Positions 23,991-33,098 of a stretch of 51,603 bases of DNA are shown in pieces (within the stretch, counting starts at the first letter, position 1; every line of letters starts with the position of its first letter). The notes beneath the pieces were generated by a model. It saw nothing but the letters and a program-made list of their open reading frames with translations, ran no database searches and had not been told where the DNA came from. The DNA lies in NCBI GenBank assembly GCA_028867595.1, contig JAGWGB010000009.1:1-51603 (forward strand). Direction: 5' to 3'. The DNA is from Nitrososphaerota archaeon. GTDB lineage: Archaea; Thermoproteota; Nitrososphaeria; Nitrososphaerales; Nitrosopumilaceae. Both the position numbers and the translations under genes were made by a program.

Positions 23991-24101
23991 TGTACAGAAT
24001 AATAGTATTGTATCTTAAAAGCTAGCAAGAACATCGTGTTGAATAATTCCAATGAGTTAAGTAGGTACCAGTCTAGCACAATTTCATAAACCTGAGAAAA
24101 A

Positions 24102-25799
24102 ATGAGTAATGTTTTAGAATATTTCCCAGAAGAATTCAAACCAAGACAAATACAAAAAGACATACTACACTTGATAGAAGAACAACTCAAGTCTGGCTAC
24201 AAGATTGTAGTGCTTTCCGCACCTACAGGAGTTGGAAAATCCCTCATTGCGGCAACATTAGCAAAATACTATGGAAAGTCATTTGTCATTACTGCTTCAA
24301 AACAACTTCAAGACCAGTATTCAAAAGACCTCAAGTTCTTCAATCCCGCCAAGGGAAAATCTAATTTTGCTTGTCTCAAGCTTATGGATCATCAGGGGAT
24401 ACCAAAAACAGAGACCAAAAGAGCAGTCCAAAAGGGACTGACGTGTGAAAAGGGATTGTGTGAAGAAACTGTAAAAATCAAAGGAAAGGAGGTCAAAGAG
24501 TTTTGCAAGTTCAAGCCTAGAATTGGAGAGCTTGAACCAAACTCCAAGAATCCTTATTGTTTTTACTATGAACAAAAGTACCGCGCATTAGTTTCTGACC
24601 ATTCGATCTGGAATTATGCAGCATATTTCCAGTTGATGAGGTTTGGAAAAAAGGTTTATTCAGATTACATCAATAAACCGATTGCAATATTTGATGAAGC
24701 CCACAAGATAGAGGACCAAATAATTCAGTTCATTGGCATTGATATCTATAGTACGCACATAACAGAATGCGGTATTGATATCAAAAGTTACTCACTTGAT
24801 GACGTTGATCTTGTAATTCAATTACTTGATGACCTTGCAAGGTCATATTCTAAGCAGATCAAAGATTTGGAAGAAAGCAGAGCATTTCAAATAAACCCAG
24901 ATTACATCTCACTTGCTAGGCTTGAATCACGTTACGAAAGAATGTCAAATGCCAAGGTAGAGTTAGAATTAAACAAGGAAAATTTTGTCATAAATGACCC
25001 CTACTTTGATGAGAGAGGAAACCTGAGATCTTTATCTATCAAACCTCTTGACATTTCAAAGTATGTCAAGACATTTTTTGATGTTGACGCTCAGCTGTTC
25101 ATGTCTGCCACTATTGATAAGGCAAGTTTTTGCGAAAATACGGGTCTTGACCCTTCAAAGGTTGCGTTTGTCGATACGCCAAAATCACCATTTCCTCCAG
25201 ACAAAAGAAGAATCAACTTTCTCAATATCAGAAAGCTTAGCTATTCAGCAAGCTGGAATGACGAGCGTGCAGTAATATCAAAGATTGATGAGATTTTGTC
25301 TGAACACCAGAATGAACGAGGTCTCATACTTACTTCGTCAGAAAAACGTTGCATAGATATTCGTAACAATCTTTCCGAGAAAAATAAACGACGAATTAGG
25401 ATTTGTCATAGCAGAAATGAGAATGGTATGACGCAAGATGAGATAATTCAAGAGCACGCGATGGACAAAAGTGGTGTATTATTGTCATCGTCATTGTGGG
25501 AGGGGGTTGACCTCAAAGATGATCTGTCCAGATTCCAGATTATAGCAAAGGCCCCGTATCCTAACCTGAGTGAAAAGCGAACTAAGATCAAGATGCAAAA
25601 GTTTCCATTGTGGTACAAATCTCAAACACTTGTGAAACTATTACAGGGATTTGGTAGGTCTATTAGAAATGAAGAAGATTGGGCAGTAACATATGTGCTT
25701 GATGAGGCAGCAAACGATTTGCTATACCAATGCAAGTCAATGGTTCCTAAAGCATATTATGATGTTTTAGGATTTCCAAGCTACAGAGAATCTGCATGA
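24102..25799 (+). CDS. XPD/DinG-like FeS DNA helicase (superfamily 2)
   Basis: 565 residues, near XPD/DinG size. Motif I is SAPTGVGKS (about 40-48) and motif II is IFDEAHK (about 198-204). Between them four Cys (in FACLKLMD, TCEKGLCEE, FCKFKP and PYCFYYEQ; five candidates in all) match the FeS-cluster domain. Motifs V-VI appear late as SSSLWEGVDLKDD and QGFGRSIRNEED, with the finger-like Arg. Such helicases unwind DNA 5' to 3' in repair. It is monocistronic, downstream of the startless small gene. Whether it is the XPD orthologue or a DinG-like paralogue cannot be settled here. Confidence 0.88.
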   Translation: MSNVLEYFPEEFKPRQIQKDILHLIEEQLKSGYKIVVLSAPTGVGKSLIAATLAKYYGKSFVITASKQLQDQYSKDLKFFNPAKGKSNFACLKLMDHQGIPKTETKRAVQKGLTCEKGLCEETVKIKGKEVKEFCKFKPRIGELEPNSKNPYCFYYEQKYRALVSDHSIWNYAAYFQLMRFGKKVYSDYINKPIAIFDEAHKIEDQIIQFIGIDIYSTHITECGIDIKSYSLDDVDLVIQLLDDLARSYSKQIKDLEESRAFQINPDYISLARLESRYERMSNAKVELELNKENFVINDPYFDERGNLRSLSIKPLDISKYVKTFFDVDAQLFMSATIDKASFCENTGLDPSKVAFVDTPKSPFPPDKRRINFLNIRKLSYSASWNDERAVISKIDEILSEHQNERGLILTSSEKRCIDIRNNLSEKNKRRIRICHSRNENGMTQDEIIQEHAMDKSGVLLSSSLWEGVDLKDDLSRFQIIAKAPYPNLSEKRTKIKMQKFPLWYKSQTLVKLLQGFGRSIRNEEDWAVTYVLDEAANDLLYQCKSMVPKAYYDVLGFPSYRESA

Positions 25800-25825
25800 A
25801 ATTCATACTTGTCTAAAAAGAAAAA

Positions 25826-26131
25826 CTAGCACGCGATCTCTTGAATTGGGTTTTCGAGTTCTGTCAGTGTAAACACAAACCGTGACCCCTCAAACTCTGT
25901 TGTTCCCTCTCGTTCCCAGTTTACCTGATAGGTCTTTGTTGCGTGTCCTCCAACTATTGCAATAGTCTTGGGTACTGCAGCATACAGCTTTTCGACCTTG
26001 TCCTTATCGCGTGTCATAAGAAGGGATCTTCGTCTCTTCATGAGATACTTGATTGCCACGTTCTTGTGTTGGTGGCCTTCTACCTCTATCTTCTCATTGC
26101 CGAGATCTATGGTAAATTTCCTTTTTCCCAT
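25826..26131 (-). CDS. Hypothetical small basic protein
   Basis: 101 residues. It starts with MGKRKFTIDLGNEKIEVEGH, continues with a basic helix (AIKYLMKRRRSLLMTRDKDK), and ends with beta-rich sequence (VNWEREGTTEFEGSRFVF) and a C-terminal Cys. No family is recognised; an alpha/beta fold with a basic helix could bind nucleic acid, but no motif proves it. It is convergent with the helicase, 26 bases apart, and lies upstream of tRNA-Pro on the same strand sense. Confidence 0.65.
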   Translation of the reverse strand: MGKRKFTIDLGNEKIEVEGHQHKNVAIKYLMKRRRSLLMTRDKDKVEKLYAAVPKTIAIVGGHATKTYQVNWEREGTTEFEGSRFVFTLTELENPIQEIAC

Positions 26132-26222
26132 GTCTATCTAAACGGTAATTTTCCTCAAAAGACGGGTTGACAAAATGACATTAGCTTCTGCATTGAAAAT
26201 TATGACAAACTTCATGAGACAA

Positions 26223-26299
26223 TGGTGGGACCGGCCGGACTTGAACCGGCGACCTCTAGCACCCCAGGCTAGCATCATACCAAGCTAGACTACGGTCCC
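26223..26299 (-). tRNA. tRNA-Pro (anticodon GGG), CCA encoded
   Basis: The reverse strand folds as a complete tRNA: acceptor GGGACCG with CGGTCCC, D arm containing AGCTTGGTA, anticodon stem CTAGC-CTGGGGT-GCTAG with GGG at 34-36, variable AGGTC, T arm GCCGG-TTCAAGT-CCGGC, discriminator A and an encoded CCA. GGG reads proline codons CCC and CCU. No intron is present. A reverse-strand TATA (CCATTTAATAATTT) lies at 26321-26334, about 28 bases upstream of the 5' end. The CCA is genomically encoded even though a CCA-adding enzyme gene lies 5 kb away. Confidence 0.95.
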
Positions 26300-26320
26300 T
26301 CAAGTTGCTGGCCAGTAATG

Positions 26321-26334
26321 AAATTATTAAATGG
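26321..26334 (-). promoter_or_regulatory. TATA box of tRNA-Pro
   Basis: CCATTTAATAATTT on the reverse strand, centred about 28 bases upstream of the mature 5' end of the tRNA. Confidence 0.6.
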
Positions 26335-26355
26335 TAGGATCAGATCTGGAAATAC

Positions 26356-27486
26356 TCAGAGCCACTTTTCTAGTCGTTCTTTTTCAAATTTTTCCTTCTC
26401 TAAGAAATAATCAGGCGTTGGAGATTTTAGTTCAGTCACAGGTGAGGGGTCAGCATACATATCTACTCTGATGTATCCAGCAGTTTTCTTTCCTGTCTCA
26501 AGATAACATCCTCCTTTCCCATCAAAGATTGCATTTTCTGTTTCTTTTTTTATCTTTGAAATGATGTTCCTTGCAACAGCAGCTCCTTCGCCCTCAGCAA
26601 ATATTCCAGCCTTTGGTACAGCAATCTTGTCTGTTACCATTATTTGGTTTACATCACCTATTGCGTAAACATTATCAGTTTTAGTTTTGCAAGTTCTGTC
26701 TACTTCAATAAATTTACCTGGTTGGGCAAGCCCGCAATCGATTGTAACAAGTGGTACTTTGTGTGGAGGCACTGTGATTAGCAGATCAAAATTGGTCTCT
26801 CCTGATTCAAACTTGAGTTTGTTTTGTTCAACAGCTACAGTCTTGTGGTTTCCATGAAATTCAATATTCTTTGATCTCAGAATTTGTAGTATTTCCTCGC
26901 TCACCTGAGGCCCTCCAGCTGGAAGCGTAATTGGAGTAGGGCTGTAAAAATCCATTTGTATAGAATTACTGGTTCCTGTCTCCTCAAGGACTGATCTTAT
27001 CAAAAGTGCTGCCTCGTATGGTGCAGGTGGACACTTGTATGGAAGTCCGGTGATGGCAATAGCTATCTTGCCTGATTGTATTCTGCGAATAGCATCGCGA
27101 ATCTTTGGGACATCGTTTAGGTCATACAACACTAGACTGTTCTCTTTTAGACCTGGAATCTGCTCTGGTGCAAGCTCAACTCCTAGTGCAACTATTAGAT
27201 AGTCATAGTGTAATCTACGATAACTTGTTCTGACTATTTTGTTTTCCAAGTCTATTTTGGTTACATTTTCATTGATGAATTCAATTCCTTTTTTTGTAAT
27301 ATTTGTAAGAGACCGTTTTGAGGTTTCAAACTCTCTTGAGCCTGCAATCATCCAAAGTTTGACAAGATCCATCATAAACCAGTCTTTTTTATCTACAATT
27401 GTGATTCTGGTATCTTGAGTAAGATTTTCTCGTAGCTCATTTGCAGCCGAAAGGCCACCAAATCCTCCGCCTAAAATTACTATATT
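26356..27486 (-). CDS. FAD-dependent NDH-2/SQR-like oxidoreductase, start unresolved
   Basis: From the first in-frame ATG (27375) the product has 339 residues, but the same frame continues upstream to 27486 and encodes the FAD-binding fold that the short form lacks: NIVILGGGFGGLSAANELR and then a second strand ITIVDKK. The rest (LHYDYLIVALGVELAP, ITGLPYKCPPAPYEAALL, VYAIGDVNQI) matches pyridine-nucleotide-disulfide oxidoreductases of the NDH-2/sulfide:quinone reductase type, which pass electrons to quinones at the membrane. ITGLPYKCP carries a Cys as in SQR-like enzymes. No ATG, GTG or TTG precedes NIVILGGG in frame; a TTG at 27503 would reach it if the AAA at 27485-27487 were one base longer. 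It follows the SDR gene closely. Confidence 0.8.
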   Translation of the reverse strand, partial: NIVILGGGFGGLSAANELRENLTQDTRITIVDKKDWFMMDLVKLWMIAGSREFETSKRSLTNITKKGIEFINENVTKIDLENKIVRTSYRRLHYDYLIVALGVELAPEQIPGLKENSLVLYDLNDVPKIRDAIRRIQSGKIAIAITGLPYKCPPAPYEAALLIRSVLEETGTSNSIQMDFYSPTPITLPAGGPQVSEEILQILRSKNIEFHGNHKTVAVEQNKLKFESGETNFDLLITVPPHKVPLVTIDCGLAQPGKFIEVDRTCKTKTDNVYAIGDVNQIMVTDKIAVPKAGIFAEGEGAAVARNIISKIKKETENAIFDGKGGCYLETGKKTAGYIRVDMYADPSPVTELKSPTPDYFLEKEKFEKERLEKWL

Positions 27487-27511
27487 TGTTGGCCTAATAC
27501 CAAGGCACCTC

Positions 27512-28252
27512 TTATCTTTCTTGAGTTGTCGGCCTTATTGTTATCTCGTTTACATTCATGTGTGAAGGGGATTCTATTGCAAACAATATTGAATTTGCAA
27601 TATCTTCTGATTTGAGCGCCTGCATGGTTTTGGTAGATTTTACAAATGCTTCAAGTGATTTATCAGTAATTGTATTTGTGAGTTCAGTATCAACCACTCC
27701 TGGCTCAATTGTTGTGACTCGTATGTTATTTCTTGCTGAAAGTTCCTGACGTAGTCCTTCACTGAATGCTCTTACGGCATATTTTGTAGCACAATATACA
27801 CTTCCTGCGGGAAATACGACTCTTCCTGCAATTGATGAGATGTTTACTATGTGGCCAGAATTTTGCTTGAGTAAATGAGGGATTGCAGCTGCAGTACAAT
27901 ACAGCACACCTTTTATGTTTACGTCAACCATTTTTTCCCATTCATCCACTTTGAGATTTTTTACAAAACTCAATGGCATCAAGCCGGCATTGTTAACTAG
28001 AATATCAATTCTGTTCCATTTTTTTATTGCAGCATCAATTAGATTTTCACAATCACTGCGTTTTGTTACATCACATGTAACTGTAATACATTCGCCTCCA
28101 ATTTTTTCAATTTCTTTTTGTAGTTGGTCTAACTTGTCTTTTCTTCGTGCAGCTGCCACAACTTTGGCTCCTGCTTTTGCAATTGCCAAAGCAGTAGCAT
28201 AGCCAATTCCGCTGCTTGCACCAGTTACTACAGCAACATTTCCCTTTATCAT
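27512..28252 (-). CDS. Short-chain dehydrogenase/reductase (YdfG-like)
   Basis: 246 residues from the ATG at 28252 (MIKGNVAVVTGASSGIG; four more from 28264). The motifs are TGASSGIG, NNAG, the catalytic Ser in NISSIAG, and YCATK. VNIKGVLYCTAAAIPHL and EPGVVDTELT are typical of the YdfG/serine dehydrogenase-like subgroup of classical SDRs. The basic residues after beta-2 (AARRKDK) suggest NADPH. The substrate is not predictable. It is upstream of the FAD oxidoreductase with about a 10-25 base gap, so the two may be cotranscribed. Confidence 0.88.
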   Translation of the reverse strand: MIKGNVAVVTGASSGIGYATALAIAKAGAKVVAAARRKDKLDQLQKEIEKIGGECITVTCDVTKRSDCENLIDAAIKKWNRIDILVNNAGLMPLSFVKNLKVDEWEKMVDVNIKGVLYCTAAAIPHLLKQNSGHIVNISSIAGRVVFPAGSVYCATKYAVRAFSEGLRQELSARNNIRVTTIEPGVVDTELTNTITDKSLEAFVKSTKTMQALKSEDIANSILFAIESPSHMNVNEITIRPTTQER

Positions 28253-28372
28253 ATTAGAAATCATTTTTCAAAAGAGGTTTTTGCTTAATTAAGTCTTGTC
28301 AATTAATTCCAATAATTATAGGGATTAACTTTGTTTCTTAACATTGATTTAGGATCAAGTGCGATTAAAATT

Positions 28373-28600
28373 ATGGAAACTGTTGATTGCGCATACTGCG
28401 GAGAAAAAACTGATCTTCCTTTCCAGTGTAACTATTGCAGTGACAAGTTTTGTGCAGAACATAGATTACCAGAGGATCATAGATGTGTCAAGCTACACCA
28501 GATCAGAACAAAGCGGTTTGGAGAAAATAAAGTTCAAAGAAGAAGTGGTATTGGAAGACAGGGTTTTATGAAGCGAGTTTTAGGCAAGTTTGGTCAGTAA
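28373..28600 (+). CDS. AN1-type zinc-finger protein
   Basis: 75 residues from ATG 28373; a TTG at 28331 would add 14 residues that look unlike the family. The zinc finger is complete: CAYC, then QCNYC, FCAEH, and DHRC, which gives the C-x2-C...C-x2-C-x4-C-x2-H-x5-H-x-C order of AN1 domains and its two zinc ions. The tail is basic (KRFGENKVQRRSGIGRQGF), so nucleic-acid or ribosome contact is possible. In eukaryotes AN1 proteins link to ubiquitin and Cdc48; a Cdc48 homologue lies at the right end of this window, but no direct link is shown. Its stop overlaps the convergent gene by seven bases. Confidence 0.85.
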   Translation: METVDCAYCGEKTDLPFQCNYCSDKFCAEHRLPEDHRCVKLHQIRTKRFGENKVQRRSGIGRQGFMKRVLGKFGQ

Positions 28601-28866
28601 AGAGCTTTTTGCGGGTTAAGTTTTGATACTTTTGCCTGATAGAATAAAGCAATTGCCAATGCTAACAATACACCAGCAGTAAGCCAGTGAGCTACATGCA
28701 TGAGAAGATAAGCTACTCCAAATCCGATGCAGGATATGGCCTGAGTTAAGAGTTTAATCCAGTTAGGTATCTTGGCAGCTCTGCTGACCATTTCTATAAT
28801 AAACAATGCTGCAACAGGATAGATTATTATCTCAAAGTAGACGTCAAGGTCTATGCCGTTATGCAT
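28594..28866 (-). CDS. Small membrane protein, three helices
   Basis: 90 residues with hydrophobic segments at about 10-28 (YFEIIIYPVAALFIIEMV), 38-58 (LLTQAISCIGFGVAYLL) and 60-78 (HWLTAGVLLALAIALFY), and a basic C-terminus. No family motif is visible. It converges on the AN1 gene with a seven-base overlap and precedes the GINS gene's end on the same strand, 28 bases away. Confidence 0.7.
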   Translation of the reverse strand: MHNGIDLDVYFEIIIYPVAALFIIEMVSRAAKIPNWIKLLTQAISCIGFGVAYLLMHVAHWLTAGVLLALAIALFYQAKVSKLNPQKALY

Positions 28867-28894
28867 ATGATATTACCTAACAGTTGCCCAATTT

Positions 28895-29452
28895 TTAGTC
28901 TTCCCAACTTATCTTCACTGCCACCTTTTTTGCAATCAATGCACGCGCATTCTCAAATGGCAATGTTGCAACGTCTTCAGCTTCAAACGGACCATATGTC
29001 TGAAGATCCGTTCCTACAATTTGGTCTATTGATTTGAGAAACCTTACAACAATAGTCCTAGACCTGTGGTTTTTTGCTACAGTTTCAAGAAGTTTTAATC
29101 TTCCATTTAGTGTGGCAGAAAGAATAGTTTCTTTTCTTTGTCTTAGTTCATCTTCAGAATCAAGAATGAATCTTTCTTCGTCAAGAAGATTTGAATAGTC
29201 AAGTTCTTCAAAACCAATTGCCTTTTCAATTCTAATTTTTAAGAGAAGTGATGTCATGTCAGTTATCATTTTTACAAGCGAGTCCTTGATCTTGGACTCT
29301 ACCCCATCATAATCTTGATTTTTCAAATTTCCAAGAAATTCTGCGATGTTGTTGTATAGTTTAGAATCTAACTCTTGTACTGAATCATTTTCTACTTCTC
29401 GGAGAAGCAGTGCATACAGTGAATTTGCATCAATTTTTTTTGTTTCTGACAT
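28895..29452 (-). CDS. GINS complex subunit (Gins51/Sld5-like)
   Basis: 185 residues. The N-terminal helical A domain (about 1-125) contains paired helices ending in RKETILSATLNGRLKLLETV; the C-terminal B domain is the small beta module TYGPFEAEDVATLPFENARALIAKKVAVKI, a close match to the archaeal Gins51 tail. GINS joins Mcm and the Cdc45/RecJ homologue in the CMG replicative helicase. A-then-B domain order marks Gins51 rather than Gins23. The gene diverges from glutamine synthetase and lies about 12 kb from the candidate origin. Confidence 0.85.
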   Translation of the reverse strand: MSETKKIDANSLYALLLREVENDSVQELDSKLYNNIAEFLGNLKNQDYDGVESKIKDSLVKMITDMTSLLLKIRIEKAIGFEELDYSNLLDEERFILDSEDELRQRKETILSATLNGRLKLLETVAKNHRSRTIVVRFLKSIDQIVGTDLQTYGPFEAEDVATLPFENARALIAKKVAVKISWED

Positions 29453-29487
29453 TTACATACCCAACAATACTTAAATCATAGACACCT

Positions 29488-30972
29488 ATGTTTTATGATC
29501 AAGGTGCAAAATTGCCATATAAAGTGATTGGTGGGGAGCCAGTATCAACTTCGTACTCTGCTGATGAGGTTTTTGCAAAAATAAAACACGACCAGATAAA
29601 ATTCATCGATTTACAGTTTACAGGTCTTAGAGGAAGGTTTCATCACACAACAATTTCAGCTAATTTGTTTACTCCCCAGCAAATGCAAGATGGTTTACCA
29701 AAGCTAGACGGTTCTTCAATTGTGGGATTTGCTTCCATACAGGATTCTGACATGGTACTAAAACCAGATCCCAACACATATGCAGTAATTCCATGGATGA
29801 CAAATTCCAAGACGGCCAGACTGATATGTGACGTATATTGGGGCTGGGGAAAGGGCAGGTTGGAAGCTGATCCCAGAGGGATAGCTCAAAAGGCAGAAAA
29901 GTATCTCACCACGCAAGGTTTTGACTCTAGCTATTGGGGTCCAGAAGTAGAGTTTTTTGTTTTTGATAGAATTCAGTGGGATGTCTTGACTCCATACAAA
30001 GGTCAGTCATATTCAATCGAGTCAAAGGAGGCACCATGGAACCAAGAAGGAAAGGGATACCCAATGGCATTGAAGAAGGGATACTATCCCAGTACTCCTG
30101 CTGACACTCTTACAGAATATAGAAATGATTGTGTCGAATGCTTGAATGAATATTTTGGAATCTTGTGTGACAATCATCATCACGAGGTAGCAACCGCAGG
30201 ACAATGTGAAATTGATATTAGATATGATACTTTGACTAATGCTGCAGACGGTGCACAAACTTACAAGTATGTCGTAAGAAACATCGCAACAAAATATGAC
30301 AAGGTGGCCACTATGATGCCAAAACCAATTTCCATGGATGCAGGTTCTGGAATGCATACTAATGTGAGCCTATGGAAGGACGGCAAGAACATGTTTTATG
30401 ATAAAGACGACAAAGAGGAAATAAGCCAAGCTGCAAGATATTATTGCGGAGGAATTATGAATCATGCAAGAGCATTATCTGCAATTGTTGCACCTACAAC
30501 AAATTCTTATCACAGGTTGGTTCCTGGATATGAAGCTCCTGTGTATATAGCATGGAGTGCAAGCAACAGATCTGCAATAATTAGAATTCCGGCCCATTTC
30601 AAGGGAGAAAGATTTTCCAAGATAAAGAGGTTAGAGTTTAGAGCACCTGACCCGTCATCAAATCCATATCTTGTATTTGCTGCAGTTCTTGCTGCAGGAC
30701 TTGATGGAATCAAAAAGAAGACAGACCCGGGAGATCCAGTAAATGAGGATATTTACAAGATGACCAAGACTCAACGAGATGCAAAAGGAATAAAGGATTT
30801 GCCAGGTACATTAGGAGAGGCACTTGATGAGCTTGAGAGCGACAGAAAGTTTCTCAATCCAATATTTTCAAACGATACAATAGACAAGATAATTGAGATA
30901 GAGAGGGCAGATGATCATGAAATTTCAATAAGACCCCATCCTCATGAGTTTTATCTTTATTTTGATATCTAG
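29488..30972 (+). CDS. glnA: Glutamine synthetase type I
   Basis: 494 residues. IKFIDLQFTGLRGRFHHTTI marks the beta-grasp N-domain. Catalytic signatures follow: YWGPEVEFFVFD (metal-binding Glu), GSGMHTNVSLW, the ATP-binding loop PTTNSYHRLVPGYEAPVY, SNRSAIIRIP and KRLEFRAPDPSSNPYLVFAA. The enzyme fixes ammonia into glutamate with ATP, central in an ammonia-oxidising organism. About 20 N-terminal residues precede the usual start of the family, and a TACTTAAATC box at 29467-29476 is too close to ATG 29488, so a later start (for example GTG 29524) is possible. It converges by CTAG with the next gene. Confidence 0.95.
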   Translation: MFYDQGAKLPYKVIGGEPVSTSYSADEVFAKIKHDQIKFIDLQFTGLRGRFHHTTISANLFTPQQMQDGLPKLDGSSIVGFASIQDSDMVLKPDPNTYAVIPWMTNSKTARLICDVYWGWGKGRLEADPRGIAQKAEKYLTTQGFDSSYWGPEVEFFVFDRIQWDVLTPYKGQSYSIESKEAPWNQEGKGYPMALKKGYYPSTPADTLTEYRNDCVECLNEYFGILCDNHHHEVATAGQCEIDIRYDTLTNAADGAQTYKYVVRNIATKYDKVATMMPKPISMDAGSGMHTNVSLWKDGKNMFYDKDDKEEISQAARYYCGGIMNHARALSAIVAPTTNSYHRLVPGYEAPVYIAWSASNRSAIIRIPAHFKGERFSKIKRLEFRAPDPSSNPYLVFAAVLAAGLDGIKKKTDPGDPVNEDIYKMTKTQRDAKGIKDLPGTLGEALDELESDRKFLNPIFSNDTIDKIIEIERADDHEISIRPHPHEFYLYFDI

Positions 30973-31247
30973 ACTCTACCTATTACTGCGTATACCAAGA
31001 ACAAGGCTGCTGCCATAAGAGCAAGGCCCATAATGAGATAGGCCTGTCTATGCTTATCGCCAGTTCCCCCTTTGTAAAGAGATACTGCTCCTGCTAGACC
31101 TATGAAGAGAACTAGTGTTCCTACTACAACTGGATCCCAAGCACTATGAGTAATGACTGGATAAAAGACTCCAGAAAGCAACGCAAAAAAGACAATCAGA
31201 TAGATGTATTTTGCGCCAGCTAAAATTTTGTTGCTGCCCAGCTGCAT
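30969..31247 (-). CDS. Small three-helix membrane protein
   Basis: 92 residues with three hydrophobic segments (YIYLIVFFALLSGVFYPV, VVVGTLVLFIGLAGAVSLY, and YLIMGLALMAAALFLVYAVI) separated by short loops, one of them basic (KGGTGDKHRQ). No domain is recognised. Its stop codon interlocks with that of glnA in CTAG (30969-30972). It is the only reverse-strand gene between glnA and the thermosome, 49 bases downstream of the latter's stop. Confidence 0.72.
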   Translation of the reverse strand: MQLGSNKILAGAKYIYLIVFFALLSGVFYPVITHSAWDPVVVGTLVLFIGLAGAVSLYKGGTGDKHRQAYLIMGLALMAAALFLVYAVIGRV

Positions 31248-31296
31248 AGAATTGCCTATCTGTACTAGTCAAATAAACTTTGAGAAGATGGATTGT

Positions 31297-32982
31297 TTAT
31301 TCCATGCCCATAGGTGGCATACCCATACCACCCATGCCGCCCATTCCTTCCATACCGCCCATACCGCCGCCCATTCCAGGTGGAGGTCCACCGGCACCTT
31401 TGGCCACTGCAATTACATCATCAATTCTTAGAATCATAGATGCGGCTTCTGTTGCTGATGAAATTATCTGGTTTTTAACTGATAACGGTTCAAAAACATC
31501 TGTAGCATGCATGCTAGCTACTTGGCCTTTCATAACATCAATGCCAGTCCATTTGTTTCCTTTGAGTTGTTTTGATCGTAATGAAGCAAGAGTGTCTATT
31601 GGATCCATTCCAGCATTCTCTGCAAGCGTGATTGGAATTACCTCAAGAGAATCTGCAAATTTTTCTACTGCTAGTTGTTCTCGTCCTTCAAGTGATTTTG
31701 CCCATTCTCGTAATTTTGTTGCTGCATAAGTTTCTGGAGCACCGCCACCAGCTACAATCATGGGGTTTTCCATTACATCTTTGACAACCATTAATGCGTC
31801 ATGAACAGATCTCTCAACTTCGTCAACAACTCTCTGAGATCCTCCTCTAACAAGAAGTGTTACGGCCTTTGGATGTTTGCATCCCTCAACAAAGACCCAT
31901 CTGTCAGTCTCTACCTTTCGTTCTTCTACTATTTCAGCAATGCCAAGATCTTTTTCAAAAAGATCATCAAGATTTGTTATTATTCTTGCGCCAGTTGCTT
32001 TTGCAAGCTTTGCCATATCACTTTCTTTTACCCTTCTAACTGTAAGAATTCCAGCCTTTGCTAGATAGTGTTGAGCCATGTCATCAATGCCCTTCTGACA
32101 AAACAGAACATTGGCACTAGATGCAATGACTTTGTCAACCATGTTTTTGATCATTCTGTTTTCTTCATCAAGAAATGACTTCATCTGTTGTGGATTTTGG
32201 ATATTTATCTTGGCATCAAATTCTGTTTTATCAATCTCAAGTGCATTGTTGATTATAGCAATCTTTGCCTTCTCAATCTTCTTTGGCATTCCGCTGTGTA
32301 CTACTTCTTTGTCAAGTACTATTCCCTTAGTAAAGATAGAATCTTTGATAGAGCCGCCTGCCTTCTTTTCCACCTTGATGTCATCAATATCTACTTGATA
32401 ACCATCGTCAGTTTTTTCTGCAACAGCTACTACTGCCTTTACTATCATATCTGCCAAGTTTGCAGAGTCTCTTCTGACAAGTTTTGTTTGCATTGATGTT
32501 CTTGCTATTCTCTCAAGTACATCTTTGTCAGTTGCAGTAACCTTGTCTGCTATCTTTGCCAAGAACTCTTTTGCTTTCTGAGCAGCCTTTCTATAACCAT
32601 CAACTATTATTGTTGGATGAACATCTTGTAAAATGAGAGATTCGGCGTTCTCCAAGAGCGAACCAGCTAGGACCACAGCAGATGTTGTTCCGTCCCCAAC
32701 TTCATTGTCGGTTGCCTTTGATATTTCGACCAACATCTTTGCAGCTGGGTGCTGGACATCAATCTCTTTTAGAATTGTAGCACCATCATTTGTAATTGTA
32801 ACATCACCTAAAGAATCAACAAGCATCTTGTCCATTCCTCTTGGACCAAGGCTAGTATGAACAATTTCAGCGATCAGTTTTGCGGCTGTAATATTGTTTT
32901 TTTGAGCATCCCGACCCTTAGTCTGGCTTGCGCCCTCTTTTAGTATGACAACAGGAATTCCTCCTGCAGAAGCTTGAGACAT
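31297..32982 (-). CDS. thsA: Thermosome (group II chaperonin) subunit
   Basis: 561 residues, full length. The ATP site shows [12 protein letters not shown] (about 44-55), [11 protein letters not shown] and [13 protein letters not shown] (about 96-108), and the later AGGGAPE. The C-terminus is the Gly/Met-rich tail (repeats of GGM) that fills the chaperonin cavity. Thermosomes are two stacked rings that fold proteins with ATP and a built-in lid. The subunit letter is not certain because thaumarchaea carry one or more paralogues. A reverse-strand box (CATAAAGAAT near 33010-33020) lies upstream. It diverges from glyA. Confidence 0.95.
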   Translation of the reverse strand: MSQASAGGIPVVILKEGASQTKGRDAQKNNITAAKLIAEIVHTSLGPRGMDKMLVDSLGDVTITNDGATILKEIDVQHPAAKMLVEISKATDNEVGDGTTSAVVLAGSLLENAESLILQDVHPTIIVDGYRKAAQKAKEFLAKIADKVTATDKDVLERIARTSMQTKLVRRDSANLADMIVKAVVAVAEKTDDGYQVDIDDIKVEKKAGGSIKDSIFTKGIVLDKEVVHSGMPKKIEKAKIAIINNALEIDKTEFDAKINIQNPQQMKSFLDEENRMIKNMVDKVIASSANVLFCQKGIDDMAQHYLAKAGILTVRRVKESDMAKLAKATGARIITNLDDLFEKDLGIAEIVEERKVETDRWVFVEGCKHPKAVTLLVRGGSQRVVDEVERSVHDALMVVKDVMENPMIVAGGGAPETYAATKLREWAKSLEGREQLAVEKFADSLEVIPITLAENAGMDPIDTLASLRSKQLKGNKWTGIDVMKGQVASMHATDVFEPLSVKNQIISSATEAASMILRIDDVIAVAKGAGGPPPGMGGGMGGMEGMGGMGGMGMPPMGME

Positions 32983-33064
32983 GTTTTAGCTGAGGCCAAT
33001 TTTCCCTTATTATTCTTTATGTAGGCCAAAGCAGATGGAATTAAATTTTTGATGATAGTTAACG

Positions 33065-33076
33065 ATATTTTAAATT
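33065..33076 (+). promoter_or_regulatory. TATA box of glyA
   Basis: GATATTTTAAAT-like sequence centred near 33071, 26-28 bases before ATG 33099, so the mRNA should be leaderless or nearly so. Confidence 0.55.
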
Positions 33077-33098
33077 AGGAAAACTGGTCGAACAAGGC

